Positions 1-9,671 are shown, counted from the stretch's first letter. The stretch is DNA of 64,000 nt from Altererythrobacter sp. (GCA_017308255.1 JAFKFN010000009.1:124001-188000); one strand, 5' to 3'. A program made the numbers and translations. The notes: generated by a model from the letters alone, not told the origin.

Positions 1-416
1 CTTTCGGCCTCGCCTGCGTCACGCTGCGCCTCGGTCTCGCCCACGCAGACGATCACCGCCAGTCCCGCCGCCAGCGCCGCTTCGGCCTTGGCCTTCACAT
101 CGGCATCCGTCTCGCCGTGGTCGGCGCGTCGTTCGCTGTGGCCGACGATCACGAAACCGGCGCCCGCGTCCTTCAGCATCGGGGCGGAGATATCGCCGGT
201 ATGCGCGCCGCCTTCGGCCGCGTGGCAATCCTGCGCGCCGACGCCGATCAGGCCGGCTTCCTTACGAGTGGCGTGGATAAGCGTGAACGGCGGGGCAAGC
301 GCCACTTCCGCCTTGATCAGCCGCTCGGCGGCGCGGTCGATCGCGCGGGCCTCGGACAGCATGGCACGGGTGCCCTGCATCTTCCAATTACCGACAATGT
401 AAAGGCGCTGGGCCAT
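1..416 (-). CDS. tpiA: Triosephosphate isomerase (3' part outside window)
   Basis: Interconverts dihydroxyacetone phosphate and glyceraldehyde-3-phosphate in glycolysis and gluconeogenesis, in the cytoplasm. The first 138 residues are visible; the C-terminal part, including the catalytic Glu, lies beyond base 1. The N-terminus starts MAQRLYIVGNWKMQG, with the family N-W-K-M motif carrying the active-site Asn and Lys, and the GHSERR motif with the catalytic His falls near residue 92. The ATG at 416-414 is followed directly by family-typical sequence, so the start is secure. The gene is divergent from ppiD across about 200 bases, an arrangement common in sphingomonads. No frameshift is seen in the visible part. 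Confidence 0.95.
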   Translation of the reverse strand, partial: MAQRLYIVGNWKMQGTRAMLSEARAIDRAAERLIKAEVALAPPFTLIHATRKEAGLIGVGAQDCHAAEGGAHTGDISAPMLKDAGAGFVIVGHSERRADHGETDADVKAKAEAALAAGLAVIVCVGETEAQRDAGEAE

Positions 417-532
417 TGGTATTCCCGATTTTTACATGGAAACGGGCCCCTTGCCGGAACCCTTGAGCGCAAGCCCGTTAGGACCAGTGCTCGCCCTTGG
501 CAATGGCTGCGGTGGGATTGGCCCGTCCACTG

Positions 533-561
533 TTGCGGCCAGGCCGCATGATGGATAAAGC
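533..561 (+). promoter_or_regulatory. Putative ppiD promoter with a 15-base palindrome
   Basis: TTGCGG at 533-538 and TAAAGC at 556-561 are separated by 17 bases, a plausible sigma-70-type pair about 50 bases before the ppiD ATG. A perfect palindrome TGCGGCCAGGCCGCA (534-548) overlaps the -35 and spacer, where a repressor could act. This is inferred from sequence only; no experimental or comparative support is available here. Confidence 0.3.
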
Positions 562-614
562 GCCCGTTCGAATGCGCCGGGCCCCGGCGCCGCTATTCTC
601 GAGTACGCCTTTCC

Positions 615-2552
615 ATGCTCACGCTGTTTCGCAATGTCTTCAAATCGAAGCTCGGCCTCGCCCTGACGCTCGTTTTCCTGGCAGTCGTCGCTTTTGCCTT
701 CGCCAGTTCGGACGTGGCGAACACCGGCGTGTTCGGCGGCGTTTCCGGGGGCGATCGGGTGGCGGTCGTCGGCAGCGAGCGGATCGATGCGTCGGAACTG
801 TCCAATGCGCTGACCAATGCGCTCGATAACGCGCGCCAGACGGACCCCACCATCACCATGCCGGCGATGATCGCGCAAGGCGGGGTGGACAGCGTGCTCA
901 ACGGGCTGATCCAGCGCACGGCGCTGGCCGAATATGCCCGCAAGCACGGCATGCGCGCCGGCAAGCGGCTGGTGGACAGCGAAATCGCCCAGATCCCGGC
1001 CTTCCGCGGGCTCGACGGAAAGTTCGATCGCAACGCGTTCCTCAGCCTGCTGGCCCAGCGCGGCATCACCGAATCCGCCGTGCGCCAGGATATCGAAACC
1101 GGGCTGCTGGCCCGCCAGCTGCTGGCGCCGGTATCGTTCGCGCCGGTCATGCCGGAAAGCATCGGCAAGCGTTATGCCACCCTGCTGCGCGAACAGCGCC
1201 AGGGGGCGATCGCCGTTCTTCCCAGCGCCGCCTATGCCCCGCAGGGCCAGCCAACCGATGCCCAGTTGCAGGCCTTCTACAAGCAGGCCAGCAGCCGCTT
1301 CATCCGCCCGGAGCGGCGGGTGATCCGCTACGCCTCGTTCGGGCCAGAGGTCGTGGGCGACTTGCCGCCGCCGACCGAGGCGCAGATCACCGAACGCTAT
1401 AATCGCGACAAGGCGAACTATGCCGCGACCGAACGGCGGCGCTTCACCCAGCTGGTGGTGCCCACGCAGGATGCGGCGAACGCGATCCTGGCCGAGGTGC
1501 GCGGCGGCAAGTCGCTCGACACCGCGGCGCGGGAAAAGGGGCTGGCCACCGCCTCGGTCGGCCCGATCAACCAGTCGGACTTCGCCAACAGCACCTCCGC
1601 CGCGGTGGCCCAGGCGGCCTTCGCCGCCGCGCAGGGTTCCCTGATGCAGCCGGCCAGCACGCCGCTCGGCTGGTATCTGATCCGGGTGGATGCGATCGAC
1701 CGGCAGGCGGCGCGCTCGCTCGACCAGGTTCGCGCAGAAATCGCCAAGACGTTGGCCGAAGAGCAGCGCCGTGCCGCCTTCGCCGACCTCACCGCCCGGC
1801 TGGAGGATGAATTCGACAAGGGCTCCAGCCTGTCGGACGTGGCGAAGGAGCTGAAGCTGCAAGTCACCAGCACGCGGCCGGCGACAGCCGAAGGCCGGAT
1901 CTATGGGACGGAGAGCGAAACCGTGCCGGCGATCCTCCAGCGCGCGCTCGCCCCCGCGTTCGAAATGCGGGAAGGCGAACCGCAGGTTGCCGAAGTGGTG
2001 CCGGGGGAAACCTTCCTGCTGTTCGATGTCTCGGACATCACACCGTCCGCCGTGGCGCCGCTGGCCGAGATTCGCGATGACGTGATCGAGGCCTGGCGGC
2101 GGAGCGAAGGGGCCAAGGCGGCCAAGGGCGCGGCGGACCGCATCATCGAACGGCTGTCGAAAGGCGCCACGCTGGCAGCGGCCGTCGCGGCCGAGAAGAA
2201 GCCGGGCGTCCCCGCGCCTGAAACTGTCAATCTCAACCGCGAGCAACTGGCCAGCCAGGGCCAGGTGCCGCCCAGCCTGGCGCTGTTCTTCAGCATGGCC
2301 CAGGGCACCGAGAAGAAGCTCGAGGCGCCGGCCGAGGCCGGCTGGTATGTCGTGCGGCTGGACAAGGTCGAACCGGGCAAGGTCGAAGCGGGGGATCCGC
2401 TGATCGCCTCCACCTTGCGCCAGCTGGGGATGGTCACGGGCGAGGAATATGCCGCGCAGTTCGTGTCCGCCGCGCAGGGCGAAGTGGGCGTGAAGCGCAA
2501 TGAAAACGCGATCAAGGCGGTGGTGGCGCAGCTCACCGGCCAGGCCAACTGA
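615..2552 (+). CDS. ppiD: PpiD-type periplasmic peptidyl-prolyl isomerase/chaperone
   Basis: A 645-residue inner-membrane-anchored chaperone of the SurA_N/PpiD family, expected to help newly exported outer-membrane and periplasmic proteins fold. The N-terminus MLTLFRNVFKSKLGLAL runs into one hydrophobic anchor (about residues 12-34) with the rest periplasmic. The SurA_N-like region (about 50-200) is followed by a PPIC-type parvulin region (about 250-380), then a second parvulin-like segment. The length matches PpiD (about 620-650). The stop TGA lies within CTGA at 2549-2552, which overlaps the proposed trpE start, so the two genes are probably co-transcribed. The assignment to PpiD rather than SurA rests on the uncleaved anchor and the length. 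Confidence 0.88.
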   Translation: MLTLFRNVFKSKLGLALTLVFLAVVAFAFASSDVANTGVFGGVSGGDRVAVVGSERIDASELSNALTNALDNARQTDPTITMPAMIAQGGVDSVLNGLIQRTALAEYARKHGMRAGKRLVDSEIAQIPAFRGLDGKFDRNAFLSLLAQRGITESAVRQDIETGLLARQLLAPVSFAPVMPESIGKRYATLLREQRQGAIAVLPSAAYAPQGQPTDAQLQAFYKQASSRFIRPERRVIRYASFGPEVVGDLPPPTEAQITERYNRDKANYAATERRRFTQLVVPTQDAANAILAEVRGGKSLDTAAREKGLATASVGPINQSDFANSTSAAVAQAAFAAAQGSLMQPASTPLGWYLIRVDAIDRQAARSLDQVRAEIAKTLAEEQRRAAFADLTARLEDEFDKGSSLSDVAKELKLQVTSTRPATAEGRIYGTESETVPAILQRALAPAFEMREGEPQVAEVVPGETFLLFDVSDITPSAVAPLAEIRDDVIEAWRRSEGAKAAKGAADRIIERLSKGATLAAAVAAEKKPGVPAPETVNLNREQLASQGQVPPSLALFFSMAQGTEKKLEAPAEAGWYVVRLDKVEPGKVEAGDPLIASTLRQLGMVTGEEYAAQFVSAAQGEVGVKRNENAIKAVVAQLTGQAN

Positions 2553-4099
2553 GGCCCGCCCTGTCCGCCCCGCCACCCGCGCGCGTTGCCGAAAGCACCC
2601 CGGAAAACGCCAATGCCGCCCGCGCGCAGCTTGCCGCGGGGAAGCCCGCGCTCGTCTGGCGCAAGCTGGTGGCCGATACCGAAACCCCCGTTGGCGCCGC
2701 ACTCAAGCTGATCGAGCCGGGGCGCGGTGATTTCCTGCTCGAATCCGTCGAGGGCGGCTCCGTCAGGGGGCGTTATAGCCTGCTCGGGCTCGATCCGGAC
2801 CTGATCTTTCGCGCCACCGGCCACGCAGCCGAAGTCAACCGCGCCTGGAAGCACGATCGGGAAGCATTCGAAGCGCTTCCCGGCGATAGCCTGGCTGAAT
2901 TGCGCGCCCTCGTCGGCTCGTGCCGGATCGATGTGCCCAAGGCGCTGCCCCCCGCGCTCGCCTGCCTGGTGGGCTATTTCGGCTACGAGACCATCGGCCT
3001 CGTCGAAAAGCTGCCGCGCGCGGCGCAGAGCGAGCTCGCCGTGCCCGACATGCTGTTCGCACGGCCGACTCTGCTGCTGGTCTTCGATGGCCTTTCCGAC
3101 GAATTGTTCTGCATCGCGCCGCTCTGGCCCGATGGCTCCGACCCTGATCGCGCGATCGGCCGCGCCGCGGATCGGATCGACGAAACCTTGAGCCGACTCT
3201 GCGCCGCGCCGCCCGCGCCGGTGCGCGATGCGACTTTGCCGGAACTGGCGCTTTCCCCGGTGCTGGATGCCGGCGAATATGAAGCCATGGTCCTCAAGGC
3301 CAAGGAATACATCGCCGCCGGCGACATCTTCCAGGTCGTGCTGGCGCAGCGTTTCACCTGCCCCTTCCCGCTGCCGCCCCTGGCGCTCTATCGCGCGCTG
3401 CGCCGGGTCAATCCTTCGCCGTTCCTCTATTTCCTCGACCTGCCGGGCTTCGCGGTGGTCGGCTCGAGCCCGGAGATCCTCGTCCGCGTCCGCGACGGCG
3501 AGGTGACGATCCGGCCGATCGCCGGCACGCGCCCGCGCGGGAAGACCGAGGAAGAGGATCGCGCCAACGAAGCCAGCCTGCTCGCCGATCCCAAGGAACG
3601 CGCCGAGCACCTGATGCTGCTGGACCTCGGCCGCAACGATGTCGGCCGGGTGGCGGCAGCGGACAGCGTGAAAGTCACCGCCAGCTTCGCGATCGAGCGT
3701 TACAGCCACGTGATGCACATCGTCAGCAACGTGGTGGGCCGGCTCGACCCTTCGAAGGATGCGCTTGACGCCTTGTTCGCGGGCTTCCCGGCGGGCACCG
3801 TCTCCGGCGCGCCGAAGATCCGCGCCTGCCAGATCGTCGCCGAGCTGGAGCCCGAGACGCGCGGCCCCTATGCCGGCGGCGTGGGCTATTTCTCGCCCGA
3901 CGGCTCGGTCGATTCCTGCATCGTCCTGCGCACCGCCGTGGTGAAGCAGGGCGTGATGCACGTACAGGCCGGCGCCGGCATCGTCGCCGACAGCGATCCG
4001 GCCTACGAAGCCGCCGAATGCCGCCACAAGGCCGGCGCCCTCATCGCCGCCGCGCGCGAAGCGGCGCGCATTGCCGCCGAACCGGGTTTCGGGCAGTAG
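2549..4099 (+). CDS. trpE: Anthranilate synthase component I (probable CTG start)
   Basis: Chorismate-binding subunit that makes anthranilate with glutamine or ammonia, the first committed step of tryptophan synthesis. Family motifs include LLESVEGG (tryptophan feedback region), the catalytic [14 protein letters not shown] and the C-terminal [11 protein letters not shown]. The first ordinary start in frame is GTG at 2669, but conserved sequence ([12 protein letters not shown]) is encoded before it, and the frame stays open back to a stop at 2501-2503 without any ATG, GTG or TTG. CTG at 2549 overlaps the ppiD stop as CTGA; a second CTG at 2561 has GAGG six bases before it. From 2549 the product is 516 residues, normal for TrpE. 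It is followed by trpG after seven bases. Function is secure; the exact start is inferred. Confidence 0.93.
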   Translation: MRPALSAPPPARVAESTPENANAARAQLAAGKPALVWRKLVADTETPVGAALKLIEPGRGDFLLESVEGGSVRGRYSLLGLDPDLIFRATGHAAEVNRAWKHDREAFEALPGDSLAELRALVGSCRIDVPKALPPALACLVGYFGYETIGLVEKLPRAAQSELAVPDMLFARPTLLLVFDGLSDELFCIAPLWPDGSDPDRAIGRAADRIDETLSRLCAAPPAPVRDATLPELALSPVLDAGEYEAMVLKAKEYIAAGDIFQVVLAQRFTCPFPLPPLALYRALRRVNPSPFLYFLDLPGFAVVGSSPEILVRVRDGEVTIRPIAGTRPRGKTEEEDRANEASLLADPKERAEHLMLLDLGRNDVGRVAAADSVKVTASFAIERYSHVMHIVSNVVGRLDPSKDALDALFAGFPAGTVSGAPKIRACQIVAELEPETRGPYAGGVGYFSPDGSVDSCIVLRTAVVKQGVMHVQAGAGIVADSDPAYEAAECRHKAGALIAAAREAARIAAEPGFGQ

Positions 4100-4106
4100 G
4101 CCGGCC

Positions 4107-4721
4107 ATGATCCCTGAACCCAAGATCCTGGTCATCGACAACTACGACAGCTTCACCTTCAACCTGGTCCACTACCTGATGGAACTGGGGGCGAAGGTCG
4201 AAGTGGTGCGCAACGATGCGGTCAGCGCGGGGCAAGCGCTGTCCAGCGGCGCGCAGGGTTTCCTCATCTCCCCCGGCCCGTGCACGCCGAACGAAGCCGG
4301 CATCAGCCTGGATCTCGTCGCCGCCTGTGCCGATGCGGGCAAGCCGCTGCTGGGCGTATGCCTGGGCCACCAGGCGATCGGGCAGCATTTCGGCGGCCGC
4401 GTCACCCGCGGCGGGCTGATGCACGGCAAGACAAGCCCCGTCGATCATGACGGGACGGGCGTGTTCGCCGGGCTGCCCAGCCCCTTCACCGCCACCCGCT
4501 ATCACTCGCTGATCGTGGAGGACGTACCGGAAGCCCTTGTGGTCAACGCCACTAGCGAGACCCCGGGCCTCGACGGCACCAGCGCAATGGGCTTCCGCCA
4601 TCGCGAATTGCCCATCCATGGCGTGCAGTTCCACCCCGAGAGCATCGCCACCCAATACGGGCACGAGTTGCTGGCCAATTTCCTGACGATCTGCGGCATA
4701 GAGCCGAAAGCCCGCGCATGA
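4107..4721 (+). CDS. trpG: Anthranilate synthase component II, glutamine amidotransferase
   Basis: Class I glutamine amidotransferase of 204 residues that supplies ammonia to TrpE. The nucleophile lies in [12 protein letters not shown] and the His-Glu pair in FHPESIAT; the oxyanion region [12 protein letters not shown] and the N-terminal [12 protein letters not shown] are family-typical. The frame extends upstream to 4071, but ATG 4107 fits family N-termini and follows the trpE stop by seven bases. The 3' end overlaps trpD by four bases (ATGA), so trpE-trpG-trpD form a translationally coupled operon. In some bacteria this subunit also serves folate synthesis (PabA); next to trpE and trpD the tryptophan role is favoured. 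Confidence 0.96.
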   Translation: MIPEPKILVIDNYDSFTFNLVHYLMELGAKVEVVRNDAVSAGQALSSGAQGFLISPGPCTPNEAGISLDLVAACADAGKPLLGVCLGHQAIGQHFGGRVTRGGLMHGKTSPVDHDGTGVFAGLPSPFTATRYHSLIVEDVPEALVVNATSETPGLDGTSAMGFRHRELPIHGVQFHPESIATQYGHELLANFLTICGIEPKARA

Positions 4722-5710
4722 GCCGGCTTCCACCGGTCGACCATCCGCTTGACGAGAGCGAGGCCGAAGCCGCGTTCAGCGCCATGTTCGATGGCGACTT
4801 GCCTGATGAGGCGATCGCCGATTTCCTCGTCGCGCTGTCCGATCGCGGCGAGACGGCCGCCGAGATAGCCGGCGCGGCCCGGGCGATGCGGGCGCGGATG
4901 ATTCCGATAAACGCGCCGGCAAATGCCATCGACGTCTGCGGCACCGGGGGTGACGGGCATCACACGCTGAACGTTTCCACGGCGGTGGCGCTGGTCGTCG
5001 CGGCGTGCGGCGTGCCGGTGGCCAAGCACGGCAACCGCGCCGCCAGCTCCAAGGCCGGGGCCGCCGATACGCTCGAAGCGCTCGGCCTGGACCTCAACCG
5101 GGCGATGGAAACGGCCGAGGAAACGCTGGGCGATCCGGGCATCTGCTTCCTCTTCGCGGTGCGGCACCACCCGGCGATGGGCCGCATCATGCCGATCCGC
5201 AAGAAGCTGGCCCGGCGCACGATCTTCAACCTGATGGGCCCGCTCGCCAATCCGGCGCGGGTCAGGCGCCAGCTCGTGGGGATCGCCCGCCCGGCTTATG
5301 TGCCGATCTACGCCGAAGCCCTGGCGCGGCTGGGCACCGAACGCTCGTTCGTCGTCTCGGGTGACGAGGGGCTGGATGAACTCAGCCTCGCCGGCGGCAA
5401 CGAACTGGCGGAAGTGGTGGATGGCGAAGTGCGAATGAAGCGGGTCGACGCCGCCGAGGCCGGCCTGCCCCACGCCCCGATCGAAGCCCTGCGCGGCGGC
5501 GATCCGCAACACAACGCCGCCGAACTGCACAAGCTGCTGCTGGGCGAAACCGGCCCTTACCGCGATGCCGTGCTGTTCAACGCGGCCGGCGCGCTGCTGA
5601 TGGCGGGCGAGGTGGAAACCTGGGCCGAAGGCGCGGAAGAGGCGGCCGAGGCGATCGACAAGGGCCTGGCCAAGGCCTTGCTCGACTGCTGGATCGCGCA
5701 CGCGAAATAG
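4718..5710 (+). CDS. trpD: Anthranilate phosphoribosyltransferase
   Basis: Transfers phosphoribose from PRPP to anthranilate, the second step of tryptophan synthesis. The 330-residue length is standard. The glycine-rich PRPP site [17 protein letters not shown], the [12 protein letters not shown] segment and the anthranilate-side [11 protein letters not shown] region are all intact. The ATG overlaps the trpG stop (ATGA), showing coupling. After trpD comes an inverted-repeat element (5713-5856), so trpC, about 200 bases on, may be transcribed separately or by read-through. Confidence 0.97.
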   Translation: MSRLPPVDHPLDESEAEAAFSAMFDGDLPDEAIADFLVALSDRGETAAEIAGAARAMRARMIPINAPANAIDVCGTGGDGHHTLNVSTAVALVVAACGVPVAKHGNRAASSKAGAADTLEALGLDLNRAMETAEETLGDPGICFLFAVRHHPAMGRIMPIRKKLARRTIFNLMGPLANPARVRRQLVGIARPAYVPIYAEALARLGTERSFVVSGDEGLDELSLAGGNELAEVVDGEVRMKRVDAAEAGLPHAPIEALRGGDPQHNAAELHKLLLGETGPYRDAVLFNAAGALLMAGEVETWAEGAEEAAEAIDKGLAKALLDCWIAHAK

Positions 5711-5712
5711 TC

Positions 5713-5856
5713 GGTTCACGCGGAGGCGCGGAGAGATAGCGCAAGCGGCGAAGCCGCCTCCATTTTCACGCCGCGCGGTTGGCTGCCACCGTTGTATTTA
5801 AGAGCGGCTTCGCCGCAGACGCCCGTTCTCCGCGTCTCCGCGCCTCCGCGTGAACC
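5713..5856. repeat. 144-base inverted-repeat element between trpD and trpC
   Basis: Two perfectly complementary 22-base arms, 5713-5734 and 5835-5856 (outer part GGTTCACGCGGAGGCGCGG), flank about 100 bases. Inside lies a second complementary pair, GCGGCGAAGCCGC near 5745-5757 and GCGGCTTCGCCGC near 5804-5816. The whole could fold into a long cruciform or RNA hairpin and looks like a miniature non-autonomous palindromic element. No coding capacity and no clear target-site duplication are seen. It could act as a terminator or processing site between trpD and trpC. Confidence 0.75.
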
Positions 5857-5914
5857 CAACTAAGCCCCCGCCTATCGACACAGGCCACCGCCCCCGGCAT
5901 AGGCTCCCCCCACG

Positions 5915-6706
5915 ATGGACAAGCTCGCCGAAATCTGCGCCACGAAGCGCGAGGAAGTGGCCGCGCGCAAGGCGCTCGCCACGCTGGATGATCTCGATCG
6001 CCGGGCCGCCGCCGCCTCGGCGCCGCGGGGTTTTCGCGCGGCGCTGGAAGCCAAGGCCGCCAAAGGCTTCGGCCTGATCGCGGAGATCAAGAAGGCCTCG
6101 CCCTCCAAGGGCTTGATCCGCGCCGATTTTCGCCCCGCCGAACATGCCCTCGCCTATCAGCACGGCGGCGCGGCCTGCCTCTCGGTGCTGACCGACGCGC
6201 CCTATTTCCAGGGGCATGAGGATTACCTGATGGATGCCCGCGCCGCTTGCGATTTGCCGGTGCTGCGCAAGGATTTCATGGTGGACCCGTGGCAGGTGGC
6301 CGAAGCGCGCGCAATCGGGGCGGATGCGATACTGATCATCGTCGCCGCGCTCGGCGATGTCGAAATGGCCGAAATCGAAGCCGCCGCGATCGAACGCGGG
6401 ATGGATGTGCTGGTCGAGGTGCATGACGAGGCAGAGCTGGAACGCGCCGCCCGCCTGCACTCGCGCCTCATCGGTGTGAACAACCGCGATCTGCGCACCT
6501 TCCGCACCGATCTCGCCACCAGCGAACGGCTCGCCCCCCTTGCGCCTGCCGGCGCGCTGCTGGTGGGCGAAAGCGGCATCAACCGGCATGAAGACCTCGA
6601 ACGGCTCGCCCGCGGTGGGGTGCGCTGCTTCCTCGTCGGCGAAAGCCTGATGCGGCAGGACGATGTCGCAGCGGCCACCCGGGCGCTTCTCACCCAGGCC
6701 GCCTGA
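5915..6706 (+). CDS. trpC: Indole-3-glycerol phosphate synthase
   Basis: Closes the indole ring from carboxyphenylamino-deoxyribulose phosphate, step four of tryptophan synthesis. It is a single-domain TIM barrel of 263 residues, not fused to TrpF. Family motifs: [12 protein letters not shown] with the catalytic Lys, [12 protein letters not shown] with the second catalytic Lys, GVNNRDL, and the phosphate-binding GESGI. The start ATG 5915 fits family N-termini ([16 protein letters not shown]). It is followed by csaA after two bases, which indicates a two-gene transcript. Confidence 0.97.
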   Translation: MDKLAEICATKREEVAARKALATLDDLDRRAAAASAPRGFRAALEAKAAKGFGLIAEIKKASPSKGLIRADFRPAEHALAYQHGGAACLSVLTDAPYFQGHEDYLMDARAACDLPVLRKDFMVDPWQVAEARAIGADAILIIVAALGDVEMAEIEAAAIERGMDVLVEVHDEAELERAARLHSRLIGVNNRDLRTFRTDLATSERLAPLAPAGALLVGESGINRHEDLERLARGGVRCFLVGESLMRQDDVAAATRALLTQAA

Positions 6707-6708
6707 CC

Positions 6709-7080
6709 ATGCACATGAACCATTCCGCCGATGCGCCTGCCGCGCCGGAGATCGCTTTCGACCAGTTCCTGGCGGTCGACATCCGCGTGGGCACGATCAT
6801 CGCCGCCGAGCCGTTTCCCGAAGCGCGCAAGCCGGCCTTTAAGCTGACGATCGACTTCGGCCCGGTGATCGGCCGCAAGCGATCCTCCGCCCAAATCACC
6901 GAGCATTATACGCTGCAAGACCTCGTCGGTCGCCAGGTCGCCGCCGTGGTCAATTTCCCGCCACGCCAGATCGGCCCGATGATGTCCGAAGTGCTTACGC
7001 TCGGCTTTCCCGATGCCGAGGGCAAGGTCGTGCTGGCGGCCCCGACGCAGGCGGTGCCCAACGGCGGCCGGCTTTTCTGA
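6709..7080 (+). CDS. csaA: CsaA-like tRNA-binding-domain protein
   Basis: Small OB-fold protein (123 residues) of the tRNA-binding-domain family (CsaA/YgjH). CsaA of Bacillus has been reported as a secretion-associated chaperone; the family also binds tRNA. Seen here: the FLAVDIRVGTIIAAEPFPEARKP strand region, SSAQITEHYT, and the ending LAAPTQAVPNGGRLF, all typical of the family. The start may be ATG 6709 or the next Met codon at 6715. It lies two bases after trpC, so it is probably co-transcribed although no functional link to tryptophan is evident. Confidence 0.85.
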   Translation: MHMNHSADAPAAPEIAFDQFLAVDIRVGTIIAAEPFPEARKPAFKLTIDFGPVIGRKRSSAQITEHYTLQDLVGRQVAAVVNFPPRQIGPMMSEVLTLGFPDAEGKVVLAAPTQAVPNGGRLF

Positions 7081-7097
7081 AGCAAACGCCTGCGGCA

Positions 7098-7111
7098 GCC
7101 CGAAATCGGGC
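7098..7111 (+). terminator. Possible trpC-csaA terminator hairpin
   Basis: GCCCGAAATCGGGC is a six-base-pair stem with a two-base loop, 17 bases after the csaA stop. A T-rich stretch (catttttaacctttt) follows some 15-20 bases later rather than directly, so it is not a textbook intrinsic terminator. Confidence 0.35.
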
Positions 7112-7185
7112 CGGAATCTGACCGCATTTTTAACCTTTTCCACCTAGCACGGCGCCTGATCCCTATTATTCAGGTCGTACCACGC

Positions 7186-9504
7186 GTGAACGCGCCGTAT
7201 CCCCCGCCGGCTGGCCCCTTTCGCTGGCTTCTTGGCACGAAGGAACCGCTTCCCGACGCGATCCGGAGGCAGCTCGAGGGCGGGCTCTACACCTCGCTGC
7301 CGATCTTCCTGGGTGGTGTTTTCAACAGCGTGGCGATCGCCGCGATCGCCGCGTGGCGGCAACCCTCGCACGCGTTTTTCGTCTGGCTGGGGCTCGAAAT
7401 CGCTATCGGCCTTCTGAGATTGCCGATCGTCGTCCGCGGACGGCGCGCCGTCCGTGCAGGGCGGGCTCATCCGCCGGCGGCTCTGGCGGCCACGCTCTCC
7501 TGCGCCTGGTCGGCATCGGTCGGCTATGGCGCGTTCATCAGCCTGACCAGCAACGACTGGGTGCTGGCGACGATCGTGTGCCTCTCGGCCGCGGCCATGG
7601 TCTGCGGCATCTGCCTGCGCAATTTCGGCACCCCGCGCCTGGCGGCGCTGATGGTCGCCCTGATGCTGGTGCCCAGCGTCATCGCCGGGCTCCTGACGGA
7701 TGAAACCGTCATGCGGGTGATCAGCATCCAGCTGCCCATCTTCATCTTCACGATCTTCGCGGCGTCGTTCTCGCTGCACCGCATGCTTGTGTCGAAAATG
7801 ACCGCTCTCAGCGCCCTGGAGAAGAGCGAGCTGTTCAACCGGACGATCCTCGAATCCAGCCCGGATTATACGCTCATCCTCGACGAGAACGCCGATATCG
7901 TGTTCTGCAACCGGCCGAACGGCCATCTTGCCAGCTCGCAGGACCTGACTGGAAAGAACTGGCTGGACATCCTGGGGTCGGAGCATCGCCAGGCCGGCGA
8001 GGACGTGCTGGCCACCGCCCGGGCAGGCGGTCGCGGCAACCTCGTCACCAGCCATACGGAGGATGACGGGCACCGGCTCTGGTTCGATGTCATCGCCAAT
8101 CCGATCTGCGACGATTCCGGGCGCATCATCATCGTCTCGCGCGACATCACCCATCAGAAGAATTCCGAAGAGCAGGCGCTGTGGATGGCGCGCCACGATC
8201 CGCTGACCCGCCTGCCCAACCGGGCGGTGTTGCAGGATGCGGTGGACGCGACCCTGATCGACCGGGCGCGCGGCGCCAGCGCGGCCCTGCTGATCGTCGA
8301 CGTGGACAACTTCAAGACGATCAACGACACGCTGGGCCATGATGCGGGCGATGCGCTGCTGTGCAGCTTCGCCGACCGCCTGCGCTCCGCCTTGCGGCCG
8401 GGCGACCTGGTGACGCGCACAGGGGGTGACGAATTCGCCCTGCTCGTCGCGGCGATGACGGACGCCGATGTCATGGATATCTCCGCCGAGATCTTCGCCG
8501 CGCTCGCCGCCCCTTTCCACTATGACGGCCGTTGCCTGGATTGCGGCGCCAGCGTGGGCGCCAGCCTGATCCCGCGTGACGGCTCCACCCGCTCGGAGAT
8601 CATGAAGGCGGCCGACATCGCCCTCTATGCGGCCAAGGCCGGCGGACGCGGCCGGCTCAAGATATTCGAGCCGGCGATGAAGGCGGAAGTCGAACGGCGG
8701 GAAGCCATGATGGCTTCGGCCCGGCTGGCCCTTCAGCTCGATCGGGTCACCCCGTGGTTCCAGCCCAAGGTTTCGCTGCGTTCCTCGCGCGTGCTCGGTT
8801 TCGAGGCGCTACTGCGCTGGACGGATTCGGCGGACAGCGTGCAAGGTCCGGAAGGCGTCATGGCGGCGTTCAACGATCCGGTGCTCGGCGCCTCGCTCAG
8901 CGATCGGATGCTGGAACGCACTTTGGATCAGATGCGTGCCTGGCTCCAGGCCGGCATCCCCTTCGGGCACATCGCGCTGAATGCCACCGCCGCCGATTTC
9001 CGCCGCGAAAGTTTTGCCGAAATGCTGATCGCCGCGCTGGCGCAACGCGGCATATCGCCCGCGCTGCTGCAGATCGAGGTGACCGAGAATGTCTTCCTCG
9101 GCCGCGATTCCGGTTATGTCGAAGCGGCCTTGCGCAAGCTCAGCAGCCACGGCGTGAAGATCGCTCTCGACGATTTCGGCACCGGCTATGCCTCGCTGTC
9201 GCACCTCAACCAGTTCCAGGTCGATCTCCTGAAGATCGACCGCTCGTTCATCGGGCTTCTCGGGCGGAGCGCCGATGCCGAGGCGATCTCGTGCGCGGTG
9301 ATCAATCTCGGGCATTCCCTGGGCCTCGAAGTCGTCGCGGAAGGCATCGAAACGGAACAGCAGGAAGCGCGGCTGATCGAGCTGGGCTGCACCATCGGCC
9401 AGGGCTTCCTCTATTCCGCTGCCGTGCAGGCGGAAGAGGTGCCGCGCCTGCTCGCCAGCTGGCATCACACCCGATCGGCGGCTGGAGTGGCCGACGCGGC
9501 GTGA
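7186..9504 (+). CDS. Membrane PAS-GGDEF-EAL c-di-GMP signalling protein
   Basis: A 772-residue bifunctional c-di-GMP protein. Roughly residues 35-210 hold five or six hydrophobic segments, an integral-membrane sensor region. A PAS domain follows (about 215-325; SSPDYTLILDENADIVFCN to VSRDITHQK). The diguanylate cyclase domain carries an intact active site TGGDEFALL near residue 415. The phosphodiesterase domain carries FEALLRW near 539, then TENVFL, DDFGTGYASL and VVAEGIE, so both halves look catalytically competent. The start is GTG 7186. The gene stands alone between csaA and moaC. RpfR-type DSF receptors share PAS-GGDEF-EAL, but the membrane N-terminus differs, so no link to the rpfF-like gene at 62.4 kb is claimed. 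The signal it senses is unknown. Confidence 0.93.
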   Translation: MNAPYPPPAGPFRWLLGTKEPLPDAIRRQLEGGLYTSLPIFLGGVFNSVAIAAIAAWRQPSHAFFVWLGLEIAIGLLRLPIVVRGRRAVRAGRAHPPAALAATLSCAWSASVGYGAFISLTSNDWVLATIVCLSAAAMVCGICLRNFGTPRLAALMVALMLVPSVIAGLLTDETVMRVISIQLPIFIFTIFAASFSLHRMLVSKMTALSALEKSELFNRTILESSPDYTLILDENADIVFCNRPNGHLASSQDLTGKNWLDILGSEHRQAGEDVLATARAGGRGNLVTSHTEDDGHRLWFDVIANPICDDSGRIIIVSRDITHQKNSEEQALWMARHDPLTRLPNRAVLQDAVDATLIDRARGASAALLIVDVDNFKTINDTLGHDAGDALLCSFADRLRSALRPGDLVTRTGGDEFALLVAAMTDADVMDISAEIFAALAAPFHYDGRCLDCGASVGASLIPRDGSTRSEIMKAADIALYAAKAGGRGRLKIFEPAMKAEVERREAMMASARLALQLDRVTPWFQPKVSLRSSRVLGFEALLRWTDSADSVQGPEGVMAAFNDPVLGASLSDRMLERTLDQMRAWLQAGIPFGHIALNATAADFRRESFAEMLIAALAQRGISPALLQIEVTENVFLGRDSGYVEAALRKLSSHGVKIALDDFGTGYASLSHLNQFQVDLLKIDRSFIGLLGRSADAEAISCAVINLGHSLGLEVVAEGIETEQQEARLIELGCTIGQGFLYSAAVQAEEVPRLLASWHHTRSAAGVADAA

Positions 9505-9671
9505 TCGACCCGTGGTGCCTGGGGTGCGGGATCGTGTGCGGGCGCCGCGATCAGGGTCTGTCCTACCGATCGCGCTTCTGTCATGAGGCCGCGATGAACC
9601 CGCGTCCGCCCCTCCCCGCGCCCCTTCGATTTCGCGCCTGCCGGCCCGATACGGGTTTTCCCCTCAGGACT

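Noticed and set aside
432-2702. 756-codon open frame on the minus strand opposite ppiD
   Set aside because: It is antisense to a gene with clear family motifs, has Arg/Gly-rich composition typical of reverse-strand reading in high-GC DNA, and no recognisable domain.
7186-9504. GGDEF-EAL protein as the DSF receptor RpfR for the rpfF-like gene
   Set aside because: RpfR has a cytosolic RpfF-interacting N-terminal domain, whereas this protein has five or six TM helices, and the genes are 53 kb apart.
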